This document shows, in pieces, positions 53,623 to 61,884 of a DNA stretch of 64,000 nt. Each line of letters opens with the position of its first letter. Position 1 is the stretch's first letter. The DNA lies in assembly GCA_964634685.1 (NCBI GenBank), contig CAZWLD010000003.1:1-64000 (forward strand), read 5' to 3'. Both the position numbers and the translations under genes were made by a program. This stretch comes from CAZWLD01 sp964634685. Lineage in GTDB: Bacteria; Bacillota_I; Bacilli_A; Acholeplasmatales; JAEDCM01. The notes beneath the pieces were generated by a model. The model ran no database searches. It had not been told where the DNA came from and worked only from the letters and a program-made list of their open reading frames with translations.

Positions 53623-55179
53623 TTAGTCCTCTAGATATTTTGAAACAATTCTTACAGCCGTATCTAAATCAGTTAAAAAGACAGGACCTTGGTCAGAATT
53701 TCCAATGATTTTTAAATCCACAAGCTTATTTAAAATCGCATTAGCTCGTGATTGACCTAAATAAAATTCACTTTGAAGCTTGTTTGAGGAAATAACCTTG
53801 TTATTCATCAAAAAGATAACTGCTTCTAAAAGAAGCTCATCCTTCTTCTCAAAAGTCTTTGGAGTTTCCTTTACTTGTGGCTTTTCTTCAACCTTTTTTT
53901 CTTCCTCAATTGGCTTCTCATCATCAAGCTTTGGATCATTTCTTCCTAAATATTTATCGAGCTCTTCCTTCATATTTTTCGGAATACTTCTTTCAACAGG
54001 GAAGGTATGACTATTAACAACACGATTACTAAATTCCTTTAAAAAAGAAATTGTGTTATCTAAATATTCAGGCGTTATAAAATCAATGACATCCTTTCTT
54101 GTGTGAATTTCAGCGCCACCATTAGCGGAAATACGAGCAAAGGATACCGCTGGAATTCCATTATCCGCAAATGGCGTTGAATCGGAAGAATAAACGCCTT
54201 GACGAACGCGAATTGGGAATCCAATTTCCTTTCCCATATAATCGATATAATTAACTAAAGAATTTTCAGCTGTACAAACAGCGATGTCTTTTCCTAAAAC
54301 AACGCCAGTCATATCAAGATTGATATTGAGGACAATTTTATCTAGGATATCCTTATGGTCTTTAACATAAGCCTTAGAGCCTAATAATCCCATCTCTTCA
54401 CTACCACACCAAATAAAACGAACGGTACGCTTTGGTTTGTTCATAACAAAGTAGCGAAGTAATTCCATTATCGTAACACTACCGGTACCATTATCATAGG
54501 CCCCGCTTGAAAATTCAACCGAATCATAATGAGCGGTAAAGCAAACAACCTCATCAGGAATTGTACTACCCTTAATTTCACAAATCAAATTACGACTCTT
54601 AGTTTTTCCTTCATTTTGAACTAACGTCAAGCGAACCTTTTTCGGATTTGATAAAAAAAACTCCTCCGCATCCTTAATTCGCATCGTAACGCCTGGTATT
54701 TTACCATATCGATATTGACGCTCACGCAAGCTTCTTGTCTCTAAATCGGTTTTATCAAAATCATCATATAATGATCCTGATGTCGAAATAAAGCCCGCAA
54801 CCTTACTGTCAACTAATCTCTTATAGGTTGGGACATCAAAGCGATTATTAATTAAAACAATTTTGCCCTTAGCCTGATATAAATTAACTGGAAGTCCATC
54901 CTCGACATATAGGAAATGACCCTCAATTCCTCTTGGGTCAGTTGAACCACTCATCTTATAGCCAGTAACGTTATAATTGCGATAGTAAGGCTCTAAAACC
55001 TCTAACCTACAATCCTTGATTTCTGATGAATCAATATCGAATTCCTCAGTGTAGGACTTTACCCCTAGGGCTTCAATTTCCGATTGTAAAATCGCAATAC
55101 AATCAAGCTCCTCAGTTGTTCCTCCCCGTCTTTCAAAGCTGATTTTTTTTAATAAATCATAAGCTCTACTTTGTGCCAT
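53623..55179 (-). CDS. M28 aminopeptidase with PA-like insert and C-terminal FtsK-gamma-like winged helix
   Basis: Residues 1-390 form an M28 zinc peptidase with ligands in TAHYDSV, DNGTGSV, CGSEEMGLLG, LDMTG and EIHTRKD, and a PA-like region (about 95-150). A charged linker rich in Lys/Glu/Pro (about 395-445) leads to a C-terminal winged helix: LLLEAVIFLMNNKVISSNKLQ, GQSRANAILNKLVDLKIIG, matching the gamma domain of FtsK, which reads KOPS sites. There is no signal peptide. This fusion is unusual. ATG 55179 follows AGGAGTGATAT; it is 4 bases after mrp. Confidence 0.85.
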   Translation of the reverse strand: MAQSRAYDLLKKISFERRGGTTEELDCIAILQSEIEALGVKSYTEEFDIDSSEIKDCRLEVLEPYYRNYNVTGYKMSGSTDPRGIEGHFLYVEDGLPVNLYQAKGKIVLINNRFDVPTYKRLVDSKVAGFISTSGSLYDDFDKTDLETRSLRERQYRYGKIPGVTMRIKDAEEFFLSNPKKVRLTLVQNEGKTKSRNLICEIKGSTIPDEVVCFTAHYDSVEFSSGAYDNGTGSVTIMELLRYFVMNKPKRTVRFIWCGSEEMGLLGSKAYVKDHKDILDKIVLNINLDMTGVVLGKDIAVCTAENSLVNYIDYMGKEIGFPIRVRQGVYSSDSTPFADNGIPAVSFARISANGGAEIHTRKDVIDFITPEYLDNTISFLKEFSNRVVNSHTFPVERSIPKNMKEELDKYLGRNDPKLDDEKPIEEEKKVEEKPQVKETPKTFEKKDELLLEAVIFLMNNKVISSNKLQSEFYLGQSRANAILNKLVDLKIIGNSDQGPVFLTDLDTAVRIVSKYLED

Positions 55180-55183
55180 TATA

Positions 55184-56182
55184 TCACTCCTCGTATGCTT
55201 TAATAATATTTTGAGCTATTCTTAAATATTCTTGACCATTATAATCATTCTCTTCAAAAATCGAATGATAATTTCCGCTTGGTTGACCGATGGCAATTTG
55301 ACCTAGCAATTTGGTATTAAGCTTCATACTAACTAAAGCTCCCCCTCCACGGCCAAAAATATATTCCTTTTCCCCATTAACAGGGTTAATGAAATAGGCC
55401 ATGTTTTCAACTACACCCAAAATACTTTGGCCTAATTGCATCGCTCCATAGCCAGCCTTAACGGCAATATTCGCTGCCCCCATATGCGGAGTCGTCACAA
55501 CAATCATCTTCGCATCAGGCGCAAATTGCTTCATATCAATTGCCACATCACCAGTACCTGGAGGCAAATCAACTAATAAATATTCTAAATCCTCGCTCCA
55601 TAATACATCATTAAAGAAATGGTTTAGCATTTTACCAAGCATTCCCCCGCGCCACATAATTGGCGATTCATGATCGGTAAAATATTCCGTTGACATAACT
55701 TCAATTCCATCCTCATTAAATGGCAACATTTTGTTATTCTCATCAGCCATAACATTTTTAAGCTCGAGCTCCATAACATTAGGAATTGATGGTCCATAAA
55801 TATCCGCATCAATGATTCCGACATGCTTTCCTAATCGCTTAAGCGCAACGGCAATATTGGCGGTAACAGTTGATTTTCCAACTCCACCCTTACCACTTCC
55901 AATGATAATAATTTTTCTTTCAACAATTGGACGAATATTATTAATATCCACAAATTTTACTTTAATTCCCGGATATCCTAAATTAAGCTTAACTAAACGA
56001 ATTAAGGCGGTTTTAAAGTGCTCCTTTTCTTCGCCATCAACCTTACCTAAGGCAATCGTAAGATTTAAAACGCCATCCTCCTCTTTTATTTCATATAAAC
56101 CATTAGTTTCTCTTAAAGTTCGATTTAGGCTTGTATCAACTAAATCTAAAATTCTTTCTTTTGTTTCTTCTAAATTAATCAT
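55184..56182 (-). CDS. mrp: Mrp/NBP35-type ATPase lacking the CPxC motif
   Basis: The N-terminal DUF59 domain (residues 1-80) is followed by the P-loop GSGKGGVGKST (deviant Walker A) and DADIYGPSIP, MWRGGM and DLPPGTGD, all typical of Mrp, which carries Fe-S clusters for cofactor assembly. The region that normally reads CPxCG with two cluster-binding cysteines reads FINPVNGEK here, so both cysteines are replaced by Asn. It still has a full ATPase site. It sits directly upstream of the M28 gene. Confidence 0.88.
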   Translation of the reverse strand: MINLEETKERILDLVDTSLNRTLRETNGLYEIKEEDGVLNLTIALGKVDGEEKEHFKTALIRLVKLNLGYPGIKVKFVDINNIRPIVERKIIIIGSGKGGVGKSTVTANIAVALKRLGKHVGIIDADIYGPSIPNVMELELKNVMADENNKMLPFNEDGIEVMSTEYFTDHESPIMWRGGMLGKMLNHFFNDVLWSEDLEYLLVDLPPGTGDVAIDMKQFAPDAKMIVVTTPHMGAANIAVKAGYGAMQLGQSILGVVENMAYFINPVNGEKEYIFGRGGGALVSMKLNTKLLGQIAIGQPSGNYHSIFEENDYNGQEYLRIAQNIIKAYEE

Positions 56183-56230
56183 TTTATATCACCATAGATA
56201 ATTGTATCATAGATTAGTTTTCTTTTCCAT

Positions 56231-56261
56231 AAAAAAAAGAAATCGTGGCCACAAAACCACG
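56231..56261 (-). terminator. Terminator downstream of the ATPase remnant
   Basis: CGTGG and CCACG form a stem (56244-56261) with inner GTGG/CCAC possibilities; T residues follow on the minus strand. It separates the remnant at 56305 from mrp. Confidence 0.7.
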
Positions 56262-56304
56262 AAAATCTTTTAGTATATTAAAACAATCGGGGTATAATTT
56301 TACA

Positions 56305-56606
56305 TTATTTCAAAACATTCCAATAACCTGTTTTGTTAGATCCAATTCTCTTCAATAATCCTTTGCTTTTTAATGTGTCTTATTAATTACTTCTTCTTTT
56401 AAAGCCTTTTTATTTGCTTTATACACATTTAAAACAGCAATTTCTTCTTTGGATAATTCGCCATTTATTTCGCCATTTATTTCGCCGTTTCTGTCGATTC
56501 TTGAAAATTCAATCGTAAAATCATTTTCGTTGTTAATATACGAAATCTCTACATTTGATTCCTTGCAAAGATTGTATTCATCTTCAAAAACACATTTAAA
56601 GTGCAT
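56305..56606 (-). pseudogene. Frameshifted C-terminal remnant of an AlbA_2/AAA_4 (RecG-like) ATP-binding protein
   Basis: The upstream frame gives NENDFTIEFSRIDRNGEING, and KEEVINKTH ends at a stop at 56370. In another frame, downstream, LKSKGLLKRIGSNKTGYW then continues to a stop at 56305, which is the typical end of RecG-like ATP-binding transcription regulators. The N-terminal ATPase part is missing. A frameshift and truncation therefore made it a pseudogene. GEINGEINGE is a short repeat of two identical dodecamers (GCCATTTATTTC on the plus strand). Confidence 0.7.
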
Positions 56607-56648
56607 ACTATTACGTTGGCCTTGAATATTAATTCTTCGCTACAAAAT

Positions 56649-56786
56649 TTAATCTTTGATAATTCCAAGAAGCTCTTCAACATCGTTAATATCAACATAA
56701 CCTTTTTCTTTTGTTGAAGCTTCTCCTTTTTCAAGCTCGCGCAAAAGCTCAAGCGTTGCTTGTTCTTCTATAATAGCCTTTGGCAT
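56649..56786 (-). CDS. 45-residue RelB/Phd-type antitoxin C-terminal-like peptide
   Basis: MPKAIIEEQATLELLRELEK followed by GEASTKEKGYVDINDVEELL matches the C-terminal toxin-binding tail of RelB-type antitoxins (pattern ELxxGxxSxxxxGYxxxxDVxxxLG). It lacks the DNA-binding N-terminal half. No toxin gene lies next to it; the following gene is the ATPase remnant. No clear ribosome site is seen before ATG 56786, so it may be a remnant. Confidence 0.5.
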   Translation of the reverse strand: MPKAIIEEQATLELLRELEKGEASTKEKGYVDINDVEELLGIIKD

Positions 56787-56820
56787 AATAATTTCTCATT
56801 AAATTTTTTTCAAAAAGCAT

Positions 56821-58116
56821 TTATTCAACATATTTTGCTTTCTTAATTACACGTTTTAGCTTTTGGATTAATGATCCTTCAGAATAATCCAAAATTGAAG
56901 CTTTATATAAAGGCATTCCAAAATAGATTATGAGGAAAGTCGTAATCGCAAGAATTACAAACGAAATAATGATTTCTAATAAACCATAGCTTCCACTTAG
57001 GAATAATATTGGCGCAAGAATTGGACTAAAGAACGGAATATAGCCTAATATCTTTAAGAAAACCGCACCATCAAACTGGATTCCAAAAATAGCCGCATAA
57101 AATCCAACGAGCAATAAAAGCATTACTGGTGTTTGATAGCTTTGAAAATTATCCATTGATGTGGCCATTGAGCTTAAAACTGCAGTTAATACTAAATACA
57201 TTGTATATCCAACTAAAATAAATAATAAAAGTGTAATAATAGTAACTGGCAATTTGGCTAAAATATGGCTCATAATATTGCTGGTAATGCCTAATTGTGC
57301 CATAACTCCCGAGTCAATGCTGGCGTTTGCTCCACCACCGATTAAGAAGGCTAAGAAGCCACCAATTCCAGCATAAGCAATTAGTAAGCCGCCTTGAATA
57401 ATCATAAAAATAACCGTCGAAACAATCTTTGACGCAAAATGGGAACCCGAAGGTACATTGGAAATAATAACTTCAATCGATCTACTTGATTTTTCTTCAA
57501 TAATATCAATTCCAATAAATTGAATTAGGAAAATCAAAAGCATGAAGGTTGGGATAACAATAAACATTGAAAGAACGGTTGTGATGGTTTTCTCAATGGC
57601 CGTTTCATCGTTTTCTGAACGCAAATAATTAATCGTTTCACTTTGATTAAATTCTGTTAATTCGGATTGAAGCTCAGGATTTTCAATTAACCAATAATGA
57701 TATTTAACGCTCGAAACCGTATTAGTTAATGCCATTTCATTCGTCAAAGAAATCTCATTGACATAAGCATCCGCATAGACATAGCCCTTCTCATTAACCT
57801 TGAGGATGACTAAAGCCTCAGCTTCCTTTAACATCTCATCCTTTTTACTTTCGTCAAAGCTATCCTTGACTGTTATTTCAAAATTACAATCACGACTATA
57901 TTCCTTAAAGACTTCACTGGCATTTTGACCAGTTTCATCATATAAATAAACGATAACCGCTTCATCAAAATCGCCACCAAAGAAATTAATAATATTTCCT
58001 AAATTCGTTAACAAAACAATCAAAACAAATAAAATAATATTAACAATTAAAAAAGATTTTTTCGCTACTCTTTTCTTCAAGGAATAGCCAACTAAATATT
58101 TAAATTTATTATCCAT
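56821..58116 (-). CDS. ABC-2 type permease, NatB-like
   Basis: The protein has one N-terminal helix, a large external domain (about 45-170) and five to six C-terminal helices. The motif IDIIEEKSSRSIEVIISNVPSGSHFASKI after the second helix is diagnostic for NatB/YhaP-type permeases. With the ATPase upstream it should export a small ion or metabolite; in Bacillus NatAB exports sodium. ATG 58116 is preceded by AGGTAGGTG and overlaps the ATPase stop by 8 bases. Confidence 0.85.
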   Translation of the reverse strand: MDNKFKYLVGYSLKKRVAKKSFLIVNIILFVLIVLLTNLGNIINFFGGDFDEAVIVYLYDETGQNASEVFKEYSRDCNFEITVKDSFDESKKDEMLKEAEALVILKVNEKGYVYADAYVNEISLTNEMALTNTVSSVKYHYWLIENPELQSELTEFNQSETINYLRSENDETAIEKTITTVLSMFIVIPTFMLLIFLIQFIGIDIIEEKSSRSIEVIISNVPSGSHFASKIVSTVIFMIIQGGLLIAYAGIGGFLAFLIGGGANASIDSGVMAQLGITSNIMSHILAKLPVTIITLLLFILVGYTMYLVLTAVLSSMATSMDNFQSYQTPVMLLLLVGFYAAIFGIQFDGAVFLKILGYIPFFSPILAPILFLSGSYGLLEIIISFVILAITTFLIIYFGMPLYKASILDYSEGSLIQKLKRVIKKAKYVE

Positions 58117-59008
58117 TATAAGCTGCACCTACCTTTTCAATGAAGATTTCATTCAAGGATGGCTTTTCAACTAAAAATTCCTCGATATCATCACAAGTTT
58201 TGACATAATCAAAAACCTTCTTCGTAATTGAAGGATCGGCAACCGACACAACAATTTCATTGGCATTTGGTGTGACATTGATAACGCCATCAATCATTTT
58301 AATCTTTTCACAATCAACCAAGCCCTTAATGCGAATGGTTTTGCGCTTAAAATCATCCTTTATTTTCTCAATATAGCCATCAATAACGGCCTTACCATTG
58401 ACTAAGACAATAAGCTTTTCACAGAAAAGCTCCACATGGTCAATACGGTGGGTGGAGAAAATGATACAACAGCCTTTCTTTTGAAATTCACGAATTATTT
58501 CAATAAACATCTCAATATTTATTGGGTCTAATCCACTAAATGGTTCATCTAAAATTAAAAGCTTTGGTTCATTAATGATAGCACTAATAAATTGAATCTT
58601 TTGTTGGTTTCCCTTTGATAATTCCTTGATCTTCTTGTTTTTGTAATCCTTGATATCTAAGCGTTCAAGCCAATAATCTAGGCGTTTATCAATCTCACTA
58701 ACAGATAAGCTTTTCAATCTTCCATAATGCATAATTTGTTCATAGACCGTCATCTTCGTCATCAACGATCTTTCCTCAATCAAAAAGCCAATTTCATCGG
58801 TGCATGAATAATCGATTTTTTTTCCTTTCCATAAAATTTCACCCTGTGTAGGTGATAATAACCCCATAATCATTCTAAATGTTGTCGTTTTACCGGCACC
58901 ATTCGTTCCTAAAAGGCCAAATATTTCGCCTTCATTAACATTAAAGCTAATATTATTTACGGCCACAAGCTCACCAAAATTTTTGGTGACGCCCTTTACC
59001 TCAAGCAT
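58109..59008 (-). CDS. ABC transporter ATPase, NatA-like
   Basis: Walker A GTNGAGKTT, the signature variant LSKGNQQK, Walker B LLILDEPFSGLDP and the switch STHR are present. The C-terminal 80 residues (VFDYVKTCDDIEEFLVEKPSLNEIFI) form the tail typical of ABC-2 exporters. It pairs with the permease at 56821. ATG 59008 follows GGGAGGAATTTTT. Confidence 0.88.
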   Translation of the reverse strand: MLEVKGVTKNFGELVAVNNISFNVNEGEIFGLLGTNGAGKTTTFRMIMGLLSPTQGEILWKGKKIDYSCTDEIGFLIEERSLMTKMTVYEQIMHYGRLKSLSVSEIDKRLDYWLERLDIKDYKNKKIKELSKGNQQKIQFISAIINEPKLLILDEPFSGLDPINIEMFIEIIREFQKKGCCIIFSTHRIDHVELFCEKLIVLVNGKAVIDGYIEKIKDDFKRKTIRIKGLVDCEKIKMIDGVINVTPNANEIVVSVADPSITKKVFDYVKTCDDIEEFLVEKPSLNEIFIEKVGAAYNG

Positions 59009-59090
59009 AAAAAATTCCTCCCTTGCATATTAATTATACAACAAAATTAATTATAATGCAATAAAATTATTTTAAATTATTTTTAATTAC

Positions 59091-59127
59091 AAAAAAGCAG
59101 TATCGATAATTTTCAATACTGCTTTTC
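59091..59127. terminator. Hairpin terminating the thrS-mscL unit
   Basis: AAAAGCAGTAT and ATACTGCTTTT form an 11-bp stem with a 13-base loop and T-rich flanks, after the mscL stop at 59152. Confidence 0.8.
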
Positions 59128-59151
59128 TTAAACTCTAATTTTTATTAAGAA

Positions 59152-59688
59152 TTAGTTAGCTTCTTTTTTTTCTTTTAAAAGCTCAACAATCTCTGCTAAT
59201 AATTCTTCAGTTGTTGGCTTAACAACCTCAGGCTCTGGTTCTGGTTCAACTGCCTCAACGACAACTTCCTCTTCCTTTTGCTTTTTCAATTTTTCTTCGA
59301 ATTCTTTACGCTTTTTAGCAAATCCATTTGCGACCTTTAAAATGATAAATAAAGTCAATGCGATAAAGAAGAAATTGATGATTGACTCAAAGAAGGCACT
59401 CCAATTGATGTAATTTAAGACAGTATAAGACTTACCATTAGGTCCTAAAACTGTCGCAGCGCCATTTGCAATATCCTCGGCAGTTGCTAAAACACTATTT
59501 GGCATAATTGTGTATAAGCATTCACCATCAGTAATGTAAGATAGTGCCCAGTTAACAACTGGCATCAAAATTTGTTTATTTAAGGTTGTGACGATGGTAT
59601 TGAAGGCACCTCCGACAATAACACCGACAGCCATATCAAGAATGTTTCCTCTTGTAATAAATGCTTTAAATTCTTGAACTAATTTCAT
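59152..59688 (-). CDS. mscL: Large-conductance mechanosensitive channel MscL (copy 2)
   Basis: EFKAFITRGNILDMAVGVIVGGAFNTIV is the canonical MscL N-terminus. A periplasmic loop of about 50 residues is longer than usual, and the second helix ESIINFFFIALTLFIILKV leads to a tail with EPEPEPEVV and a terminal helix PTTEELLAEIVELLKEKK. At 178 residues it differs strongly from copy 1 at 22631. It lies 13 bases after thrS, so it is probably cotranscribed and under the threonine T-box, an odd link. Confidence 0.88.
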   Translation of the reverse strand: MKLVQEFKAFITRGNILDMAVGVIVGGAFNTIVTTLNKQILMPVVNWALSYITDGECLYTIMPNSVLATAEDIANGAATVLGPNGKSYTVLNYINWSAFFESIINFFFIALTLFIILKVANGFAKKRKEFEEKLKKQKEEEVVVEAVEPEPEPEVVKPTTEELLAEIVELLKEKKEAN

Positions 59689-59701
59689 TTTTTAATCTCC
59701 T

Positions 59702-61603
59702 CTACTTTAAATCTTTGATTTGTTCTTTAATCATTGCGACAAATTCATCCACTGGAACATTAATTTGTTCTTGTTTGCCATAACAACGATAGGTTACCGT
59801 ATTGGTATTAACCTCATTATCACCAATTACTAATTGATAAGGAATTTTCTTGGTTTGGGCCTCACGAATCTTATATCCAAGCTTTTCATCACGATAATCG
59901 TCCTCAAAACGAATACCAGCCTCAAAGAAAACCTTATTAAGCTTTTCACAATAATCCTTGTGTAAGCTCATATTAACAGGAATTATTTTTACTTGAACTG
60001 GCGCAAGCCATGTTGGGAAGGCACCCGCATAGTTTTCAATAATAATTCCGATGAATCTTTCTAAAGATCCGAAACAAGCACGGTGAATCATTACTGGGGT
60101 TTTCTTCGTTCCATCCTCGGCTACATATGTACAATCAAAACGACCTGGCAATTGCATGTCTAGTTGCACTGTTCCACATTGCCAAATACGATTCATTGAA
60201 TCCCGAAGCTTGAAGTCAAGCTTTGGGCCATAGAAGGCACCATCACCTGGATTGATTTTAAAATTATGACCAGTCGCTAGACAAGCTTTTTTAAGAGCCT
60301 CTTCAGCCTCATCCCAAACCTCAATTGATCCGATGAAATTATCCTCAGGACGAGTCGATAATTCAATTGAATAATCAAGACCGAAAACCGAATAAACGTA
60401 ATCGTATAATGATAAAATACGCGCAACCTCTTCTCCAACCTGATCCTCACGTAATAAAATATGAGCATCATCTTGGGTAAAGCCACGAACTCTAAATAAA
60501 CCGCTTAAAGCACCACTTGCCTCATAACGATGAACATTTCCTAATTCTGAATATCGAAGTGGCAAATCCTTATAGGAATGAAGTTCATTTTTATAAACCA
60601 AAATAGCTCCTGGACAGTTCATTGGCTTAATGGCATAGGTTCCATCCTCCACATCAATTGTGAACATATCATCCTTATAATGATCCCAGTGTCCTGATGT
60701 CTCCCATAATTGACGATTAAGCATAATTGGCGTATTGATTGTTAAATATCCACGCTCCTTATGTAATCTTAACCAGAAATCCTCTAATGTACGTCTTAAA
60801 GTATAGCCATTAGGAAGCCAGAATGGTAAACCTGGACCATAATCAGAAATCATAAATAAACCAAGCTCACGGCCAATCTTACGGTGATCTCTTTTCTTTC
60901 TTTCCTCAAGATTAGTCAAATGATTTTTTAATTCATCGGCAGTATAGAAGCTTGTGCCATAAATACGTGTCAATTGTTTGTTTTTGGAATCTCCTCGCCA
61001 GTAGGCTCCGGCAATTGATAATAGCTTGAAGTTTTTGATTTCCTTCGTATTTAATAAATGAACACCACGGCATAAATCTCTAAATTCACCTTGTTCATAA
61101 ATGGTAATTGTACCTTCTAGCTCATTAATCAATTCAACCTTATAAGGATTATCCTTGAAAAGCTCTAAAGCCTCTTCCTTAGAAACCTCGCGACGATTGA
61201 TATCAACAGCCTCACTTGAAATATTAGCCATTGTCTTTTCAATTTTAGCTAAATCATCAGTTGATAAAACAACATCACCAAAATCAATGTCATAATAGAA
61301 GCCCTCCTCAATAGTTGGACCAATTCCAAATTTAGCATTTGGATATAATCTTTTAACAGCTTGAGCAAGAAGGTGAGCTGTACTATGATTTAAAACATCA
61401 AAGGCAATCGGATTTTCCTTCGTAATTAATTCTAAGCAACAATCATTTACAATCGGGCGATTTAAATCATATAGCTCATCATTAACCTTTGCACACACCG
61501 TTTTCTTTCGCAAATTTGGTGAAATCATAGCCGCAATCTCGGCAGCTGTAATTTGTTCCTGATATTCCTTTACTGAATTATCAGGAAAAGTAACCTTAAT
61601 CAT
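59702..61603 (-). CDS. thrS: Threonyl-tRNA synthetase
   Basis: ThrS charges tRNA-Thr. The order is TGS domain (1-60), editing domain with HSTAHLLAQAV (HxxxH) and RGVHLLNT, the class II core with zinc ligands in MNCPGAI (Cys), NVHRYEASGALSGLFRVRGFTQDDAH and MIHRACFGSLERF, and an anticodon-binding domain from about 530. Length 633 is normal. It follows a T-box leader with a threonine specifier. ATG 61603 is preceded by GGAGGAAAAAA. Confidence 0.96.
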   Translation of the reverse strand: MIKVTFPDNSVKEYQEQITAAEIAAMISPNLRKKTVCAKVNDELYDLNRPIVNDCCLELITKENPIAFDVLNHSTAHLLAQAVKRLYPNAKFGIGPTIEEGFYYDIDFGDVVLSTDDLAKIEKTMANISSEAVDINRREVSKEEALELFKDNPYKVELINELEGTITIYEQGEFRDLCRGVHLLNTKEIKNFKLLSIAGAYWRGDSKNKQLTRIYGTSFYTADELKNHLTNLEERKKRDHRKIGRELGLFMISDYGPGLPFWLPNGYTLRRTLEDFWLRLHKERGYLTINTPIMLNRQLWETSGHWDHYKDDMFTIDVEDGTYAIKPMNCPGAILVYKNELHSYKDLPLRYSELGNVHRYEASGALSGLFRVRGFTQDDAHILLREDQVGEEVARILSLYDYVYSVFGLDYSIELSTRPEDNFIGSIEVWDEAEEALKKACLATGHNFKINPGDGAFYGPKLDFKLRDSMNRIWQCGTVQLDMQLPGRFDCTYVAEDGTKKTPVMIHRACFGSLERFIGIIIENYAGAFPTWLAPVQVKIIPVNMSLHKDYCEKLNKVFFEAGIRFEDDYRDEKLGYKIREAQTKKIPYQLVIGDNEVNTNTVTYRCYGKQEQINVPVDEFVAMIKEQIKDLK

Positions 61604-61620
61604 CTTTTTTTCCTCCTTTA

Positions 61621-61845
61621 TAAAAAAAAGACATCCTTATATATAAGGACGTCATTAACGCGGTACCACCTTAGTTCTAGAATAAATCTAGCTCTTGAAT
61701 CTTTAACGCAGACCTACGGATTTCCATTTCTGGTTCTACTCCATGGGAGTAATTATAAAACAGTATATAGCAGCTTCCACCATCTCTGCCTCGCTTGATA
61801 TCTTCATCTTATAATCATATCCACTTCATCGTACAATTTATTTTA
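61621..61845 (-). promoter_or_regulatory. T-box leader with threonine (ACU) specifier, controlling thrS
   Basis: On the minus strand the T-box AAGGTGGTACCGCG (around 61655-61672) is followed by a terminator with GACGTCCTTATA/TATAAGGATGTC (61629-61652) and eight T residues. Upstream is a stem I with GATGAAG..., and the putative specifier ACT at 61748-61750. Uncharged tRNA-Thr should favour the antiterminator and raise thrS and probably mscL expression. Confidence 0.9.
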
Positions 61846-61884
61846 TTACTAATTTTTTTAAATGTCAATATAAGGTCGGCGTTT

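Noticed and set aside
56549..56752. 67-codon frame on the minus strand
   Set aside because: It crosses the RelB-like reading frame and the ATPase remnant in a different frame and has no ribosome site or family similarity.
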